64,000 bases of DNA. Source: M3007 sp031425035 (GTDB lineage Bacteria > Bacteroidota > Bacteroidia > Chitinophagales > Saprospiraceae). Below, piece after piece: positions 41,450 through 50,669 of this stretch (positions within the stretch are counted from its first letter, which is position 1; each line of letters starts with the position of its first letter). The translations under genes and the position numbers were made by a program. Under the pieces are notes generated by a model, which did not search any database, had not been told where the DNA came from, and was given only the letters and a program-made list of their open reading frames with translations. The DNA lies in assembly GCA_031425035.1 (NCBI GenBank), contig JANPIN010000100.1:1-64000 (forward strand). The letters run 5' to 3'.

Positions 41450-42772
41450 ATGGCCCTTTTGCTGCTGATCGCCAGCATCACCTGCCTGTTGACTTTAATT
41501 ATTGTCCTGAAAATCAATGCTTTCCTGGCATTGACCATTACGGCCCTGGCCACCGGGCTGGCTGGCGGCATGGCTCCGCTGGCGGTGGTGAAATCCGTGC
41601 AGGACGGCATTGGAAGCACGCTCGGCGGACTAACGCTGGTGCTCGCGCTGGGCATCACGCTGGGCAGCATACTGATGGAAACCGGTGCGGCCCAGGTCAT
41701 ATCGGCCCGGCTGCTGGCTGTGTTCGGGGTTCGGCACGCCGATTGGGCGGTACTGGTCACCGGTTTGGTAGTGGGGGTAGCCATGTTTTACAACGCCGGT
41801 TTTGTGGTGCTGGCGCCGCTGGTATTTGCCATTGCGGCGGCTTCCGGGCACTCTTTAGTCGCCCTGGCCATTTCGATGGCGGCGCCGCTTTCGGTCACCC
41901 ACGGGTTTTTGCCACCACATCCGGGGGCGACGGCCATTGCTTTGAGTTTTCATGCTGATCTGGGCCGTACGCTGCTGCTGGGACTGGTCGTTGGTTTGCC
42001 GGCGATGCTGGTGGCGGGTATTTTTCTGCCACGTTTTTTCAAAAACATACCTTCCAACCCACCGGAGGGCCTGTTCGAACCCAAAGTGATTACAGCGCGG
42101 CGTTTACCGGGTTTTGCCAAAAGCATCGGCATCGCCCTGACGCCCGTGCTGCTCATGGCGGTAGCTACGGTGCTGGAATTGAATTTTCCGGCCGAACATC
42201 CGGCGTATATATGGGCCAAATTTTTCGGCGATCCGGTCATTTCCCTGCTGCTGGCCGTCGTGGCTGCTTTGGTTCTTTTTGCTGAAAAAGGAAAATCCGA
42301 CAGTAATGTGGCCGGTTTACTGAATAAATCGGCTGTATCGATGGGGGCAGCCGCCATGTTGATACTGATTCTGGCGGCTGGCGGTGCTTACAAACAAGTA
42401 CTTTTAGACAGCGGACTGGGTAAAGAACTGGCTGGTCGTTTAATGGGTCTGCCCGTATCGCCCCTGGTACTCGGCTGGTCCATTGCTACGTTATTACGCA
42501 TTGCCATCGGCTCGGCCACCGTTGCGGGTATGACGGCCGCCGGATTGGTACTTCCGTTGATGACCGGCACCGCAACGTCGCCCGAACTCATGACCCTGGC
42601 CATTGGAGCCGGCAGCCTGATGTGCTCGCACGTGAATGACACCGGCTTCTGGATGTTTAAGGAATGGTTCGGCCTGAGTCTGGGCGACACCCTGCGCACC
42701 TGGACGCTCATGGAAACCGTTATTGGCGTTATGGGATTAATGGGCGTTTTGGTCCTTAACCTCTTTATTTAA
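41450..42772 (+). CDS. gntP: GntP-family gluconate:H+ symporter
   Basis: The 440-residue protein has about 12-14 hydrophobic helices and the GntP words: ALTITALATGLAGGMAPLAVVKSVQDGIGSTLGGL in part, PLSVTHGFLPPHPGATAIA near residue 145 and LMTLAIGAGSLMCSHVNDTGFWMFKEWFGLSLG in part, near the C-terminus. It imports gluconate or a related aldonate with protons. It is 30 bases after gnd and 18 before the kinase start, which suggests one transcript. Confidence 0.92.
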   Translation: MALLLLIASITCLLTLIIVLKINAFLALTITALATGLAGGMAPLAVVKSVQDGIGSTLGGLTLVLALGITLGSILMETGAAQVISARLLAVFGVRHADWAVLVTGLVVGVAMFYNAGFVVLAPLVFAIAAASGHSLVALAISMAAPLSVTHGFLPPHPGATAIALSFHADLGRTLLLGLVVGLPAMLVAGIFLPRFFKNIPSNPPEGLFEPKVITARRLPGFAKSIGIALTPVLLMAVATVLELNFPAEHPAYIWAKFFGDPVISLLLAVVAALVLFAEKGKSDSNVAGLLNKSAVSMGAAAMLILILAAGGAYKQVLLDSGLGKELAGRLMGLPVSPLVLGWSIATLLRIAIGSATVAGMTAAGLVLPLMTGTATSPELMTLAIGAGSLMCSHVNDTGFWMFKEWFGLSLGDTLRTWTLMETVIGVMGLMGVLVLNLFI

Positions 42773-42790
42773 AAAATCAACCACTACGCC

Positions 42791-44224
42791 TTGCTCATCA
42801 GTCTCGACATCGGTACGACCAACGTAAAAGCCGTGGCCTTCAGTGACCGGGGGGCGGTATGGGCGACGGCAGAACGGCGAAATCAGGTGCTGAGCCCACA
42901 GCCGGACTGGAGCGAGCAGGATCCCGAGGAACTGCTGGAACACCTGCGCCTGGTACTGGCCGAGGTGATGCGGGAAGCCGGCAAGAAAGAACCCCTGCGC
43001 GGACTGGTGTTTTCCGCCGCCATGCATGGTATGCTGGCAGTCGATGAACAGGGTAAACCGCTGACCAACATCTGGTTATGGTCTGATTTGCGGGCGGCGG
43101 AACTGGCCGAACCACTGCGAAAAAGTAAAGAGGGACAAGCCGTTTACGGACGTACCGGCGTGCCCATTCACCCGATGTCGCCACTGCTGAAAATTATATG
43201 GCTGCGCGAAAATCAACCGAAAATATTCAAACAAACCCATAAGTTCCTGGGCATTAAGGAGTATTTGCTTTTCCATTTACTGGGCGAATACGTTTCAGAT
43301 CTATCGGTAGCCTCGGCCACTGGTCTGTTAAATACCCGGGAAAATCGCTGGGATGAGCGTGCTTTAGCCTTGGCCGGTATTAGTGCCGCGCAGTTGCCCG
43401 AACTGGAAATCCCGGCTCAAATAATGGTGTTGCCGAAGCAGGTAAGTTCCGCGCTGCATTTACCGGCCGGTTTACCGATCGTGTTGGGCGGCAGCGATGG
43501 AGCGCTGGCCAATCTCGGTTCCGGGGCGACCCTTCCCGGTCAGTGGGCGGTCACTATCGGCACCAGCGCGGCGATCCGGATCGTGACGGACGCTCCATTT
43601 ACCGACCCGCAGATGCGCACTTTCTGCTACCGGGTGGATGAAAAACGTTGTATTGTCGGGGGCGCCAGCAATAACGGCACCAATGCCCTGGAATGGCTGC
43701 GTACCTCCGTCATGGGATCGAAACTATCGGCCGGCGCTTTTGCCAAACTGGCGCAGGTGGCGCCTTTGGGGACCGACGGGTTGCTGTTTTTGCCGTATTT
43801 GCTGGGCGAAAGAGCGCCGCTCTGGGACGCACGGGCACGCGGCAGTTTTCGTGGACTCAGTGCCCACCATACCAGCGCCCACCTGATCCGGGCAGTAATG
43901 GAAGGTGTTTTATTTAATTTAAAAGTCATAGCCGAGCCACTCGAAAGCTTACAACCGCTCGAAATTCTGCACGCCGGCGGCGGCTTTTCGCATAGCCGGC
44001 TTTGGGTGCAAATGCTGGCCGATATTTTTCAAAAACCAGTCCGCCTGGATGGTAGCGGCGTCGATAGTTCCGTGCTGGGCGCATGTATTGTCGGCCGGGA
44101 GGCACTTGGTTTGCCGCCTTTAGGCGCCGGTCGGAAAAAAACGGTGATCGAACCGGACAGCAAAAAAGCAGTTATCTATAATGCTGCCTACGCCCGGTTT
44201 CGGGAATTATGCCGGATTGATTGA
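42791..44224 (+). CDS. Gluconokinase (FGGY family)
   Basis: The 477-residue FGGY kinase begins at TTG 42791 (ISLDIGTTNVKAVAF after Met-Leu); no ATG or GTG fits upstream before the gntP stop. It has GLVFSAAMHGMLAVDE near residue 75 and IWLWSDLRAAE. GGSDGALANLGSGA with the catalytic Asp near residue 237, TIGTSAAIR for ATP, and HAGGGFSHSRLWVQMLADIFQKPV follow. The FGGY order is complete. The context (gnd, gntP) makes D-gluconate the probable substrate; xylulose is less likely. Confidence 0.88.
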   Translation: MLISLDIGTTNVKAVAFSDRGAVWATAERRNQVLSPQPDWSEQDPEELLEHLRLVLAEVMREAGKKEPLRGLVFSAAMHGMLAVDEQGKPLTNIWLWSDLRAAELAEPLRKSKEGQAVYGRTGVPIHPMSPLLKIIWLRENQPKIFKQTHKFLGIKEYLLFHLLGEYVSDLSVASATGLLNTRENRWDERALALAGISAAQLPELEIPAQIMVLPKQVSSALHLPAGLPIVLGGSDGALANLGSGATLPGQWAVTIGTSAAIRIVTDAPFTDPQMRTFCYRVDEKRCIVGGASNNGTNALEWLRTSVMGSKLSAGAFAKLAQVAPLGTDGLLFLPYLLGERAPLWDARARGSFRGLSAHHTSAHLIRAVMEGVLFNLKVIAEPLESLQPLEILHAGGGFSHSRLWVQMLADIFQKPVRLDGSGVDSSVLGACIVGREALGLPPLGAGRKKTVIEPDSKKAVIYNAAYARFRELCRID

Positions 44225-44266
44225 AGTCGGCCGCCATTCCATAGGGCGATTTTACCCGGCTTATGC

Positions 44267-44274
44267 TAATTTTG
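44267..44274 (+). promoter_or_regulatory. -7 box TAATTTTG before folD
   Basis: A perfect TAnnTTTG, 34 bases before the folD ATG, in the 84-base gap after the gluconokinase gene. Confidence 0.45.
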
Positions 44275-44308
44275 CGCCTTCTTTTCCAGCCTGATAAAAC
44301 TCCCATTC

Positions 44309-45190
44309 ATGACCCTCCTCGACGGAAAACTACTTTCTGAAACCATAAAAAACGAGCTGGCTGCCGAAGTGGCTCAACTGCTCGCCCAAGGCGGTAAAAG
44401 GCCCCACCTGGCGGCCGTATTAGTCGGAGAAAACCCGGCCAGTCAGGTCTATGTGCAGAGTAAAATTAAAAGCTGTGAGCAGGTTGGGTTTAAAAGCAGC
44501 CTGATCCGCCGGGAAACTGATATAAGCGAGGCGGAGTTGCTGGAGATCGTGCAGCAACTGAACGACGACCCGGACGTAGACGGTTTTATCGTACAACTGC
44601 CTCTTCCTAAGCACATTAGCGAGGAGCGTATTACCCTGGCCATCGATCATCGCAAAGACGTAGACGGCTTTCACCCCGTCAACATCGGGCGCATGGTGCA
44701 GGGTTTACCGGCGTTTTTGCCCGCCACGCCCTTTGGCATTCTGGAAATGCTGCGCCGGTATAAGATCGACACCGCCGGCAAACACTGCGTTGTAGTGGGC
44801 CGCAGTAATATCGTCGGTACGCCGATCAGTATTTTGCTTTCCCGCAAGGGTTATCCGGGCGATTGTACCGTCGTGCTGACCCATTCCCGGACGAAAGATC
44901 TGGCCGGCGAAGTGCGGCGTGCCGATATTGTCGTGGCAGCTATTGGCATTCCGAATTTTATTCAGGGCGACTGGGTAAAAGAGGGCGCCGTCGTGATCGA
45001 TGTGGGCATTAACCGCATCGATGACGCCAGCCGTAAATCAGGTTCCCGTTTAGTCGGAGATGTTGATTTTGAAGCCGTTGCGCCCAAGTGCAGTTATATA
45101 ACGCCGGTGCCGGGTGGGGTAGGGCTGATGACGGTGGCAGCTTTAATGGTGAATACTTTGAAGGCCTGCCGGCGGGAGATTTACGAATAA
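44309..45190 (+). CDS. folD: Bifunctional methylenetetrahydrofolate dehydrogenase/cyclohydrolase
   Basis: The 293-residue enzyme contains VYVQSKIKSCEQVGF near residue 50 with the catalytic Lys, the folate-loop VDGFIVQLPLPKHI near residue 90 and the PFGILEMLRRY motif. NADP binding is by VVVGRSNIVGTPISILL near residue 165, and TPVPGGVGLMTVAALM lies at the C-terminus. It interconverts 5,10-methylene-THF and 10-formyl-THF for purine and formyl-Met synthesis. A strong terminator follows. Confidence 0.97.
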   Translation: MTLLDGKLLSETIKNELAAEVAQLLAQGGKRPHLAAVLVGENPASQVYVQSKIKSCEQVGFKSSLIRRETDISEAELLEIVQQLNDDPDVDGFIVQLPLPKHISEERITLAIDHRKDVDGFHPVNIGRMVQGLPAFLPATPFGILEMLRRYKIDTAGKHCVVVGRSNIVGTPISILLSRKGYPGDCTVVLTHSRTKDLAGEVRRADIVVAAIGIPNFIQGDWVKEGAVVIDVGINRIDDASRKSGSRLVGDVDFEAVAPKCSYITPVPGGVGLMTVAALMVNTLKACRREIYE

Positions 45191-45231
45191 GGGCTTGATT
45201 TGGAACGTTTTAAACTGCTCCAATTTTAAAA

Positions 45232-45275
45232 CAAAAAAAACGCGGCCCCACCGAAGTGGAGCCGCGTTTCTATTT
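45232..45275. terminator. Bidirectional terminator between folD and the coiled-coil gene
   Basis: AAACGCGGC (45238-45246) and GCCGCGTTT (45261-45269) enclose a second CCAC/GTGG stem. An eight-A run lies left and a T-rich run right. Confidence 0.85.
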
Positions 45276-45296
45276 TCTGCTGAATGATTCCTTTGC

Positions 45297-46328
45297 TTAC
45301 TTCAGGTTGAAAGCGCCGGTACCGACGAGGTAACCTTTGTTATAGATTTCCACGTTGTACTTGCCTTTCGTGAAGTTTTGACCTGGCTGCCAGGCGCCGC
45401 AAACTTGCGATTCGCCGTTGGTATAATTGGTGGTAGCCGTAGTCGTGTAACGGAATTCGCTTTCGCTCTTCTTATCGGTCGATACGCCCGAACCCATGCT
45501 TTCGATGGCCAAAGGTGCACCCGTTGGGTCGATAATACGCAGGTAGAAAGTTTCTTCACCGGAAGGAACCACTTCATTAGGCTCCGTAGTGAAGCAAATG
45601 TTCAGTTTATCTACGTTTTTAGCTTTGGTTTTGGATTTTTCCTTACCGCTGCTGCGTACATCGATGGATTTCACCGTGACGTTTTTCACGCGGATAGCCG
45701 AAGCAATGTCCACTTTCTTAGCCAGTTGGGTACGCTCGGTTTCCAGTTGCGTTTTTTCGCTCACCAGAGCGGCACGTGCGGTCGTAGCTTCGTCCAATTG
45801 AGCCGATTTTTCATTTACCGTCGTGGTCAATGTCTGGTTCTGGGTGGTCAGTTGGGTGTTGTTTTCGGTCAGAATGCCGTTTTCTTTCTTCAACTGATCA
45901 ATCTGGGCCAAAAATTCGTTTTTCTGGCGCTCCAGGCTGTTCATGGCATTACGGTATTCTTTTTTGTCACGGATCAAACCGGCGATGCTGTTCTTGGAAG
46001 TTTCCAGTTCCTGCAGTTGCTGATTGATTTTGGCATCCAGTTCCGTGTTAATACCTTTTTGCTGTTCCAGTTGCGTTACGGCCTCATTGTATTTCGTGTC
46101 GAGTTCCGTAAAAGCAGACTTTTGCTCGGTTAGTTCCATAGTGGTAGAATCCAACTGCTGACCATTTCTGTACTTACCTACCAACAGGAAGACACATAGT
46201 ACAAGCAGAGCGGCAATTGCAATACCCATAATGGTGGTGAGGCGTTTCTGATTATCGCTACCGGGTGTATTGCCGTAGTTGGGAGTCGAGGGCTGATTGA
46301 AATTGGTGGGTGTGCTCATAATGTTCAA
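45297..46328 (-). CDS. Single-pass membrane protein with long periplasmic coiled coil
   Basis: The 343-residue protein has a cytosolic Asn/Pro-rich N-terminus, one transmembrane helix (IMGIAIAALLVLCVFLLV near residue 40) and a coiled coil from about 60 to 205 rich in Leu, Glu, Gln and Thr heptads. The C-terminal ~130 residues form a beta-rich domain ending KGKYNVEIYNKGYLVGTGAF. No catalytic motif or known family is visible. The type I topology with coiled coil and beta domain suggests an envelope spacer. ATG 46319 is an alternative start. It converges with folD at the shared terminator. Confidence 0.75.
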   Translation of the reverse strand: MNIMSTPTNFNQPSTPNYGNTPGSDNQKRLTTIMGIAIAALLVLCVFLLVGKYRNGQQLDSTTMELTEQKSAFTELDTKYNEAVTQLEQQKGINTELDAKINQQLQELETSKNSIAGLIRDKKEYRNAMNSLERQKNEFLAQIDQLKKENGILTENNTQLTTQNQTLTTTVNEKSAQLDEATTARAALVSEKTQLETERTQLAKKVDIASAIRVKNVTVKSIDVRSSGKEKSKTKAKNVDKLNICFTTEPNEVVPSGEETFYLRIIDPTGAPLAIESMGSGVSTDKKSESEFRYTTTATTNYTNGESQVCGAWQPGQNFTKGKYNVEIYNKGYLVGTGAFNLK

Positions 46329-46664
46329 TTAATGATGAAAGGTTTAACGTAAATGATGATGTCAACAATTAATTCATAGGCGAACTCGAGCAAAAATGTT
46401 TTTAACGGTAAACAGTTGTCGAAGTTGATCAAAAAGTTGTGCCATAAACCCCCGGCCCGCTGCCTTTATTGCCTCGTTTATAAAACGCCGAACAGAAAAA
46501 AAAACTGATAATTTAACTAAACGCTTGATTTTCAGGCTTCCATGTACGTTATTTTTTCCTTAAAAAAAATACCTGAATTGGACAATGTGCAACGATCGGC
46601 TTTGAAATCTTACCTTTGTCATCCCTGGCGACAGGCTTCCCAAATGTTTTAGAACCCAGCCCTT
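46329..46664. other. 336-base divergent spacer, no gene seen
   Basis: AT-rich, with short A and T runs but no significant ORF, hairpin or tRNA. It must hold the promoters of the divergent coiled-coil and exonuclease genes. Only one candidate -7 box is clear (TACCTTTG at 46611-46618, plus strand). Confidence 0.6.
46611..46618 (+). promoter_or_regulatory. -7 box TACCTTTG before the exonuclease gene
   Basis: Perfect TAnnTTTG, 46 bases before the ATG at 46665. Confidence 0.4.
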
Positions 46665-47423
46665 ATGTCCGTTTTTGATGCTTTTGATTTGTACAATGTG
46701 TTGTTTCTGGATGTGGAAACAGCCCCCGGAAAACCTGATTTCGAGGAGTTGAACGAAGAACTCCAGGAACTTTGGAGCATTAAATGTAGAACCATCCTGC
46801 GAAAAACCCAGGACGAACTCGAATATGACGAAATTGCCGAAGCTTACAACACCCGCGCCGGCATTTATTCCGAGTTTGGCAAGATCATTTGCGTCTCCGT
46901 CGGGTTCTTGACCCGTCAGCCGGGAAGTACCGAGCCCCTCCTGCGCCTGAAATCTTATTCCAGCCACGTAGAAGCGGTGCTGCTCGATGATTTCAGCGAG
47001 TTATTGACCCGGCATTTCAATTCTCCGGAAAAATTTGCCCTGTGCGGCCATAACATTAAAGAGTTTGACATTCCCTATATCTGCCGCCGGATGCTGGTGA
47101 ATCAGTTACCGCTGCCGAAAATGCTGGATATTGCCGGCAAAAAGCCCTGGGAAACCAAACATTTCCTGGACACCATGGAAATGTGGAAGTTCGGAGACCA
47201 TAAAAATTACACCTCGCTGCGCCTGCTGGCCGCGGTTTTTGACTTTCCTTCCCCCAAAGACGACATCGATGGCAGTCAGGTCGCCGGTATTTACTGGGAG
47301 GAACGCGACCTGGACCGGATTGCCCGCTACTGTGAAAAAGACGTGCTCGCAACCGCACAGTTGTACCTGAAAATGAAACGTCTGCCCATTCTGCGCGAAG
47401 ACCAGGTCGTTATCGTGCGGTAA
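46665..47423 (+). CDS. DEDD-type 3'-5' exonuclease (PolB-exonuclease-like)
   Basis: The 252-residue protein carries the DnaQ-like exonuclease blocks: VLFLDVETAPG near residue 13 (Exo I, first Asp-x-Glu pair), GHNIKEFDIPYICRRM near residue 128 (Exo II) and ARYCEKDVLATAQLY near residue 223 (Exo III, YxxxD). The internal order fits the predicted PolB-like 3'-5' exonuclease family, separate from a polymerase domain. It probably trims single-stranded DNA or RNA ends in repair. It has its own -7 box and precedes rpe by 50 bases. Confidence 0.88.
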   Translation: MSVFDAFDLYNVLFLDVETAPGKPDFEELNEELQELWSIKCRTILRKTQDELEYDEIAEAYNTRAGIYSEFGKIICVSVGFLTRQPGSTEPLLRLKSYSSHVEAVLLDDFSELLTRHFNSPEKFALCGHNIKEFDIPYICRRMLVNQLPLPKMLDIAGKKPWETKHFLDTMEMWKFGDHKNYTSLRLLAAVFDFPSPKDDIDGSQVAGIYWEERDLDRIARYCEKDVLATAQLYLKMKRLPILREDQVVIVR

Positions 47424-47473
47424 GTGACCCTCTCCCTCCTCTTTTACGCCAACACTTTTCTCAACCTAGACTT

Positions 47474-48145
47474 TTGAAACAACACCTGATCGCTCCGTCC
47501 ATCCTGGCTGCCGACTTTACCAAACTGGCGGCGGAAATAGAAATGGTCAATTCGAGTGTAGCCGACTGGCTGCACGTCGATGTGATGGACGGCCGTTTTG
47601 TGCCGAATATTTCCTTTGGTATGTTCGTCGTGGAGGCCATTAACCGGGTTGCCCGTAAACCGCTCGATATTCACCTGATGATTGTGGAGCCGGAAAAATA
47701 TATAGAGGCTTTCCGGAAGGCCGGGGCGCACATGATCACGGTGCACGCGGAAGCCTGCCCGCACCTCCATCGGACCATCCATCAGATCAAAGAGACCGGC
47801 GCTTTGGCGGGTGTGGCTATTAATCCGCATACGTCCCCGGAAGTGCTTGAATACGTGCTGGAAGACCTGGATATGGTGCTGGTGATGTCGGTCAACCCCG
47901 GGTTCGGCGGCCAGAAATTCATTTATCAAACCTTGCCGAAAGTGCGGCGTCTGCGCGAAATGATCACGGCGGCCAATTCCAAAGCGCTGATCGAGATCGA
48001 CGGCGGCGTGGGTTTGCAAAATGCGGAGGTGCTGCTACAGGCGGGTGCGGACGTGCTGGTTGCGGGTAATAGTGTGTTCGGTGCGAAAGACCCGATAGCA
48101 ACGATTCAGGCACTTAAAGCGTTTACTGCAGGATTTGACGTATAA
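47474..48145 (+). CDS. rpe: Ribulose-phosphate 3-epimerase
   Basis: The 223-residue TIM barrel starts at TTG 47474 (KQHLIAPSILAADFTKLAAEI, given as APSILAADF). It has LHVDVMDGRFVPNISFG near residue 33, HLMIVEPEKYIEAF, MSVNPGFGGQKFIYQTL near residue 138 and LIEIDGGVGLQN near residue 174, which hold the metal-binding His and Asp residues. It interconverts ribulose-5-P and xylulose-5-P in the pentose phosphate pathway. No upstream ATG fits the family start. Confidence 0.95.
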   Translation: MKQHLIAPSILAADFTKLAAEIEMVNSSVADWLHVDVMDGRFVPNISFGMFVVEAINRVARKPLDIHLMIVEPEKYIEAFRKAGAHMITVHAEACPHLHRTIHQIKETGALAGVAINPHTSPEVLEYVLEDLDMVLVMSVNPGFGGQKFIYQTLPKVRRLREMITAANSKALIEIDGGVGLQNAEVLLQAGADVLVAGNSVFGAKDPIATIQALKAFTAGFDV

Positions 48146-48195
48146 AAGTGGTGGTTACGGCTCGTTACAGGAGCTGGAGTTAACAAATTGCAGGT

Positions 48196-49770
48196 TTGAA
48201 AAAGATAGATCGCCTTTTACTTTCAAGTTTTATCGGTCCGTTTGCGGTAAGCTTCGGCATTGCGCTGTTCGTGCTCATTATGCAGTTTTTATGGCTGTAT
48301 ATTGATGAAATTGCCGGTAAAGGGGTGAGCATTATTACCATGCTCGAGCTGATCGGTTATTTGTCCATCTCGGTGTTCCCCACTGCCTTGCCAATTGCCG
48401 TCCTGATCGCATCGGTCATGGTGATGGGTAACCTGGCCGAACGCTACGAACTGTCCAGCATGAAATCGGCCGGTATCAGCCTGGTACGCGTTATGCGCCC
48501 GCTGATGGTGTGCTCGGCGTGCATCGGGCTTTTTTCCTACCTGTGTTCCGACTTTATCATTCCGATTGCCAACCTGCAGTTTAAATCCCGGCTCTACGAT
48601 ATTCGTAAACAAAAGCCGGCGCTTACCCTGGAAAAAGGCATTTTCAACGAGGATTTTCGGCAGTTTGTGATTCGGATCGGCGATAAGGAATCCGATGGCG
48701 AAACCATCAGTAACGTGATGATTGAAGACCAGACCAATGTCGGCCGGCTAAAATTCAACCAGATCCTGGCCGACAGCGGGCAGATGTATACCACGAAGGA
48801 CAAACGTTATTTCGTCATGAACCTATTCGACGGCATCCAGTACCAGGAGCCGGGTTCGCAGGGTCAGCAAAAGCAAAAATTCCCCTTTGTGCGCACCCGT
48901 TTCGGCTCGTGGACCAAGGTCTGGGACATGAAGGAATTCGATATGAACACCACCGATCAGGATCGTTTTGCCGGACAACGTTCCATGTTGAGTATGAATC
49001 AGTTGCGTATCAATATGGATTCGCTGCGGGGCATGATGGATGCCGGTCGGCAGGCCATTGCGGAAGATATCCTACTCAACCTGAAACGCCAGCCCCAACC
49101 ACCGCCCAGGGTGGCCGTAAGTCCCAGCACGCCGCCGGTTAAACCGCCGGGGCGCCGCAAACTCATCGTTTCCAAACTTTCCGGCGTAAAAGAACAGGTA
49201 GTCGCCCCGAAAGCCGCGCCGGCGCCTGGTCCGAAAATACCGCAGCAACTGCTGACCAAACCGCTGACGGACTACCAGTCACTGGCCGAAACATTTAGCA
49301 AAGAAGATCTGCCATATATATTAAAGGACGCGCGGGTGCAGGCCCAAACCGTCAGGAACCTCATGGAAGGCCGGAAAACCCAGGTGGAAAACCGCCGTAC
49401 GGAATGGGTCAAAACCGGATATGAACTCTATACCAAATACAGTTTCGCGCTGGTCTGTTTCATCTTTTTGTTCATCGGCGCACCCATGGGGGCCATCATC
49501 CGCAAAGGTGGGTTTGGTTATCCGATCCTGGTCAGCATTATCTTTTTCGTGATCTTCGTCATGCTGTCCATCGTCTGCCGGAAGCTGGCCGAGTTATACA
49601 TTATGACGCCCTTTTGGGCAGCCATGATGCCCAGTCTGATCCTGGTTCCTATCAGCATTTTCCTGACCCGTCGCGCCATCAGCGATTCGCAAATGTTGAG
49701 CACTGATCGGCTGGACCGCCTGGTGTACCGTTTGCGCCAGCGTTTTCAAAAGCAAGCATTGACCGCATGA
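48196..49770 (+). CDS. LptF/LptG (YjgP/YjgQ) family permease
   Basis: The 524-residue permease begins at TTG 48196 (KKIDRLLLSSFIGPF). It has three hydrophobic helices at the N-terminus (FGIALFVLIMQFLWLYI, then SVFPTALPIAVLIASVMVMG) and three at the C-terminus (FALVCFIFLFIGAPMGAIIRKGGFG in part). A ~300-residue periplasmic part lies between, where Pro-rich insertions (QPPPRVAVSPSTPPVKPPG) extend the usual jelly-roll. GAPMGAIIRKGGFGYP is the LptF/G signature. It would move LPS from the inner membrane with LptB. The PAP2 gene overlaps by 4 bases. Confidence 0.9.
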   Translation: MKKIDRLLLSSFIGPFAVSFGIALFVLIMQFLWLYIDEIAGKGVSIITMLELIGYLSISVFPTALPIAVLIASVMVMGNLAERYELSSMKSAGISLVRVMRPLMVCSACIGLFSYLCSDFIIPIANLQFKSRLYDIRKQKPALTLEKGIFNEDFRQFVIRIGDKESDGETISNVMIEDQTNVGRLKFNQILADSGQMYTTKDKRYFVMNLFDGIQYQEPGSQGQQKQKFPFVRTRFGSWTKVWDMKEFDMNTTDQDRFAGQRSMLSMNQLRINMDSLRGMMDAGRQAIAEDILLNLKRQPQPPPRVAVSPSTPPVKPPGRRKLIVSKLSGVKEQVVAPKAAPAPGPKIPQQLLTKPLTDYQSLAETFSKEDLPYILKDARVQAQTVRNLMEGRKTQVENRRTEWVKTGYELYTKYSFALVCFIFLFIGAPMGAIIRKGGFGYPILVSIIFFVIFVMLSIVCRKLAELYIMTPFWAAMMPSLILVPISIFLTRRAISDSQMLSTDRLDRLVYRLRQRFQKQALTA

Positions 49771-50453
49771 AGAGTGTCTGGCACAATCCCTGGTTTAGTA
49801 TTCCGGTCCTGATCATGTTTAATACAGGACTTGTTATCAATTACTACGTGCCGTATGGCGATGAAATCCTGTACTTCAATCCCTGGCGTGTCGAGCCACT
49901 GAATACGCTGTTCATTTTTATGACCAAACTGAGCGAATTCTGGGCCTTCTTCTTTTTTACCCTGTTACTGGCATTATTGGTGCGTTACCGATACGCGCTG
50001 CTGCTGCTGCTCGCCGGCTTAATTACTCTGCCCCTGCAGTACTACGTGAAAGACTTGATTGGTACCGACCGGCCACTAACTTACTTTGAAAAAATACATC
50101 GGATTCAGGAGGTGGTTTTAGTAGCGGGTGTAGAGTTAAATAGTGGGCAAACCAGTTTTCCTTCCGGCCACACGATGGGGGCCTTCGCCTTGTATTCCGT
50201 ATTGGCCATGATTGTCGGGGACTTCAAGCCCCGGCTCGGGCTGCTGTTTGCCTTGCTAGGAGCCGCAGTTGCACTTTCCCGCGTTTTCCTGGTGCAGCAT
50301 TTTCTGGCGGATGTGCTAAGTGGTACCGTGATCGGTTTGCTGGTAGGCGAGGTAGTGGCCTGGCTGTCACGGGGCCCGGTCTTTCAGCGGCTCAGCTGGC
50401 TGGATGGGAATTTATTGAACCGGCATCCATTAGAAAAGCAGGAAGTTAAGTGA
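49767..50453 (+). CDS. PAP2 family membrane phosphatase
   Basis: The 228-residue protein has about five or six helices and the three PAP2 catalytic motifs: KDLIGTDRP near residue 95, PSGHT near residue 132 and SRVFLVQHFLADVLSG near residue 172 (Arg and His). It may dephosphorylate undecaprenyl pyrophosphate or lipid A or other prenyl/lipid phosphates. It overlaps the LptF/G gene by 4 bases, which supports an envelope-lipid role. The word-repeat array starts 7 bases after the stop. Confidence 0.9.
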   Translation: MKSVWHNPWFSIPVLIMFNTGLVINYYVPYGDEILYFNPWRVEPLNTLFIFMTKLSEFWAFFFFTLLLALLVRYRYALLLLLAGLITLPLQYYVKDLIGTDRPLTYFEKIHRIQEVVLVAGVELNSGQTSFPSGHTMGAFALYSVLAMIVGDFKPRLGLLFALLGAAVALSRVFLVQHFLADVLSGTVIGLLVGEVVAWLSRGPVFQRLSWLDGNLLNRHPLEKQEVK

Positions 50454-50460
50454 TTGAAAG

Positions 50461-50669
50461 GTTGATAAAAAGTTGATGAGGTTGATAAAAAAAGGTTGAT
50501 AAAAAAAAGGTTGATAAAATAGCTACATGGACATAGTGGTTATTTTATCAACCTCATCAACCTCATCAACCTCATCAACCTCATCAACCTCATCAACCTC
50601 ATCAACCTCATCAACCTCATCAACCTCATCAACCTCATCAACCTCATCAACCTCATCAACCTCATCAAC
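50461..50669. repeat. Nine-bp tandem array with inverted word copies, between convergent genes
   Basis: The right block is 13.7 exact copies of ATCAACCTC (50547-50669). The left block (50461-50520) carries five GTTGAT words, the reverse complement, spaced by A runs. The junction forms a perfect 12-bp stem (50509-50520 with 50542-50553) around a 21-base loop. The array supplies the TGA stop of the minus-strand gene (50665-50667). Confidence 0.9.

Noticed and set aside
50547..50669. Possible CRISPR array
   Set aside because: The units are 9 bases, directly adjacent and without spacers; no cas genes are near.
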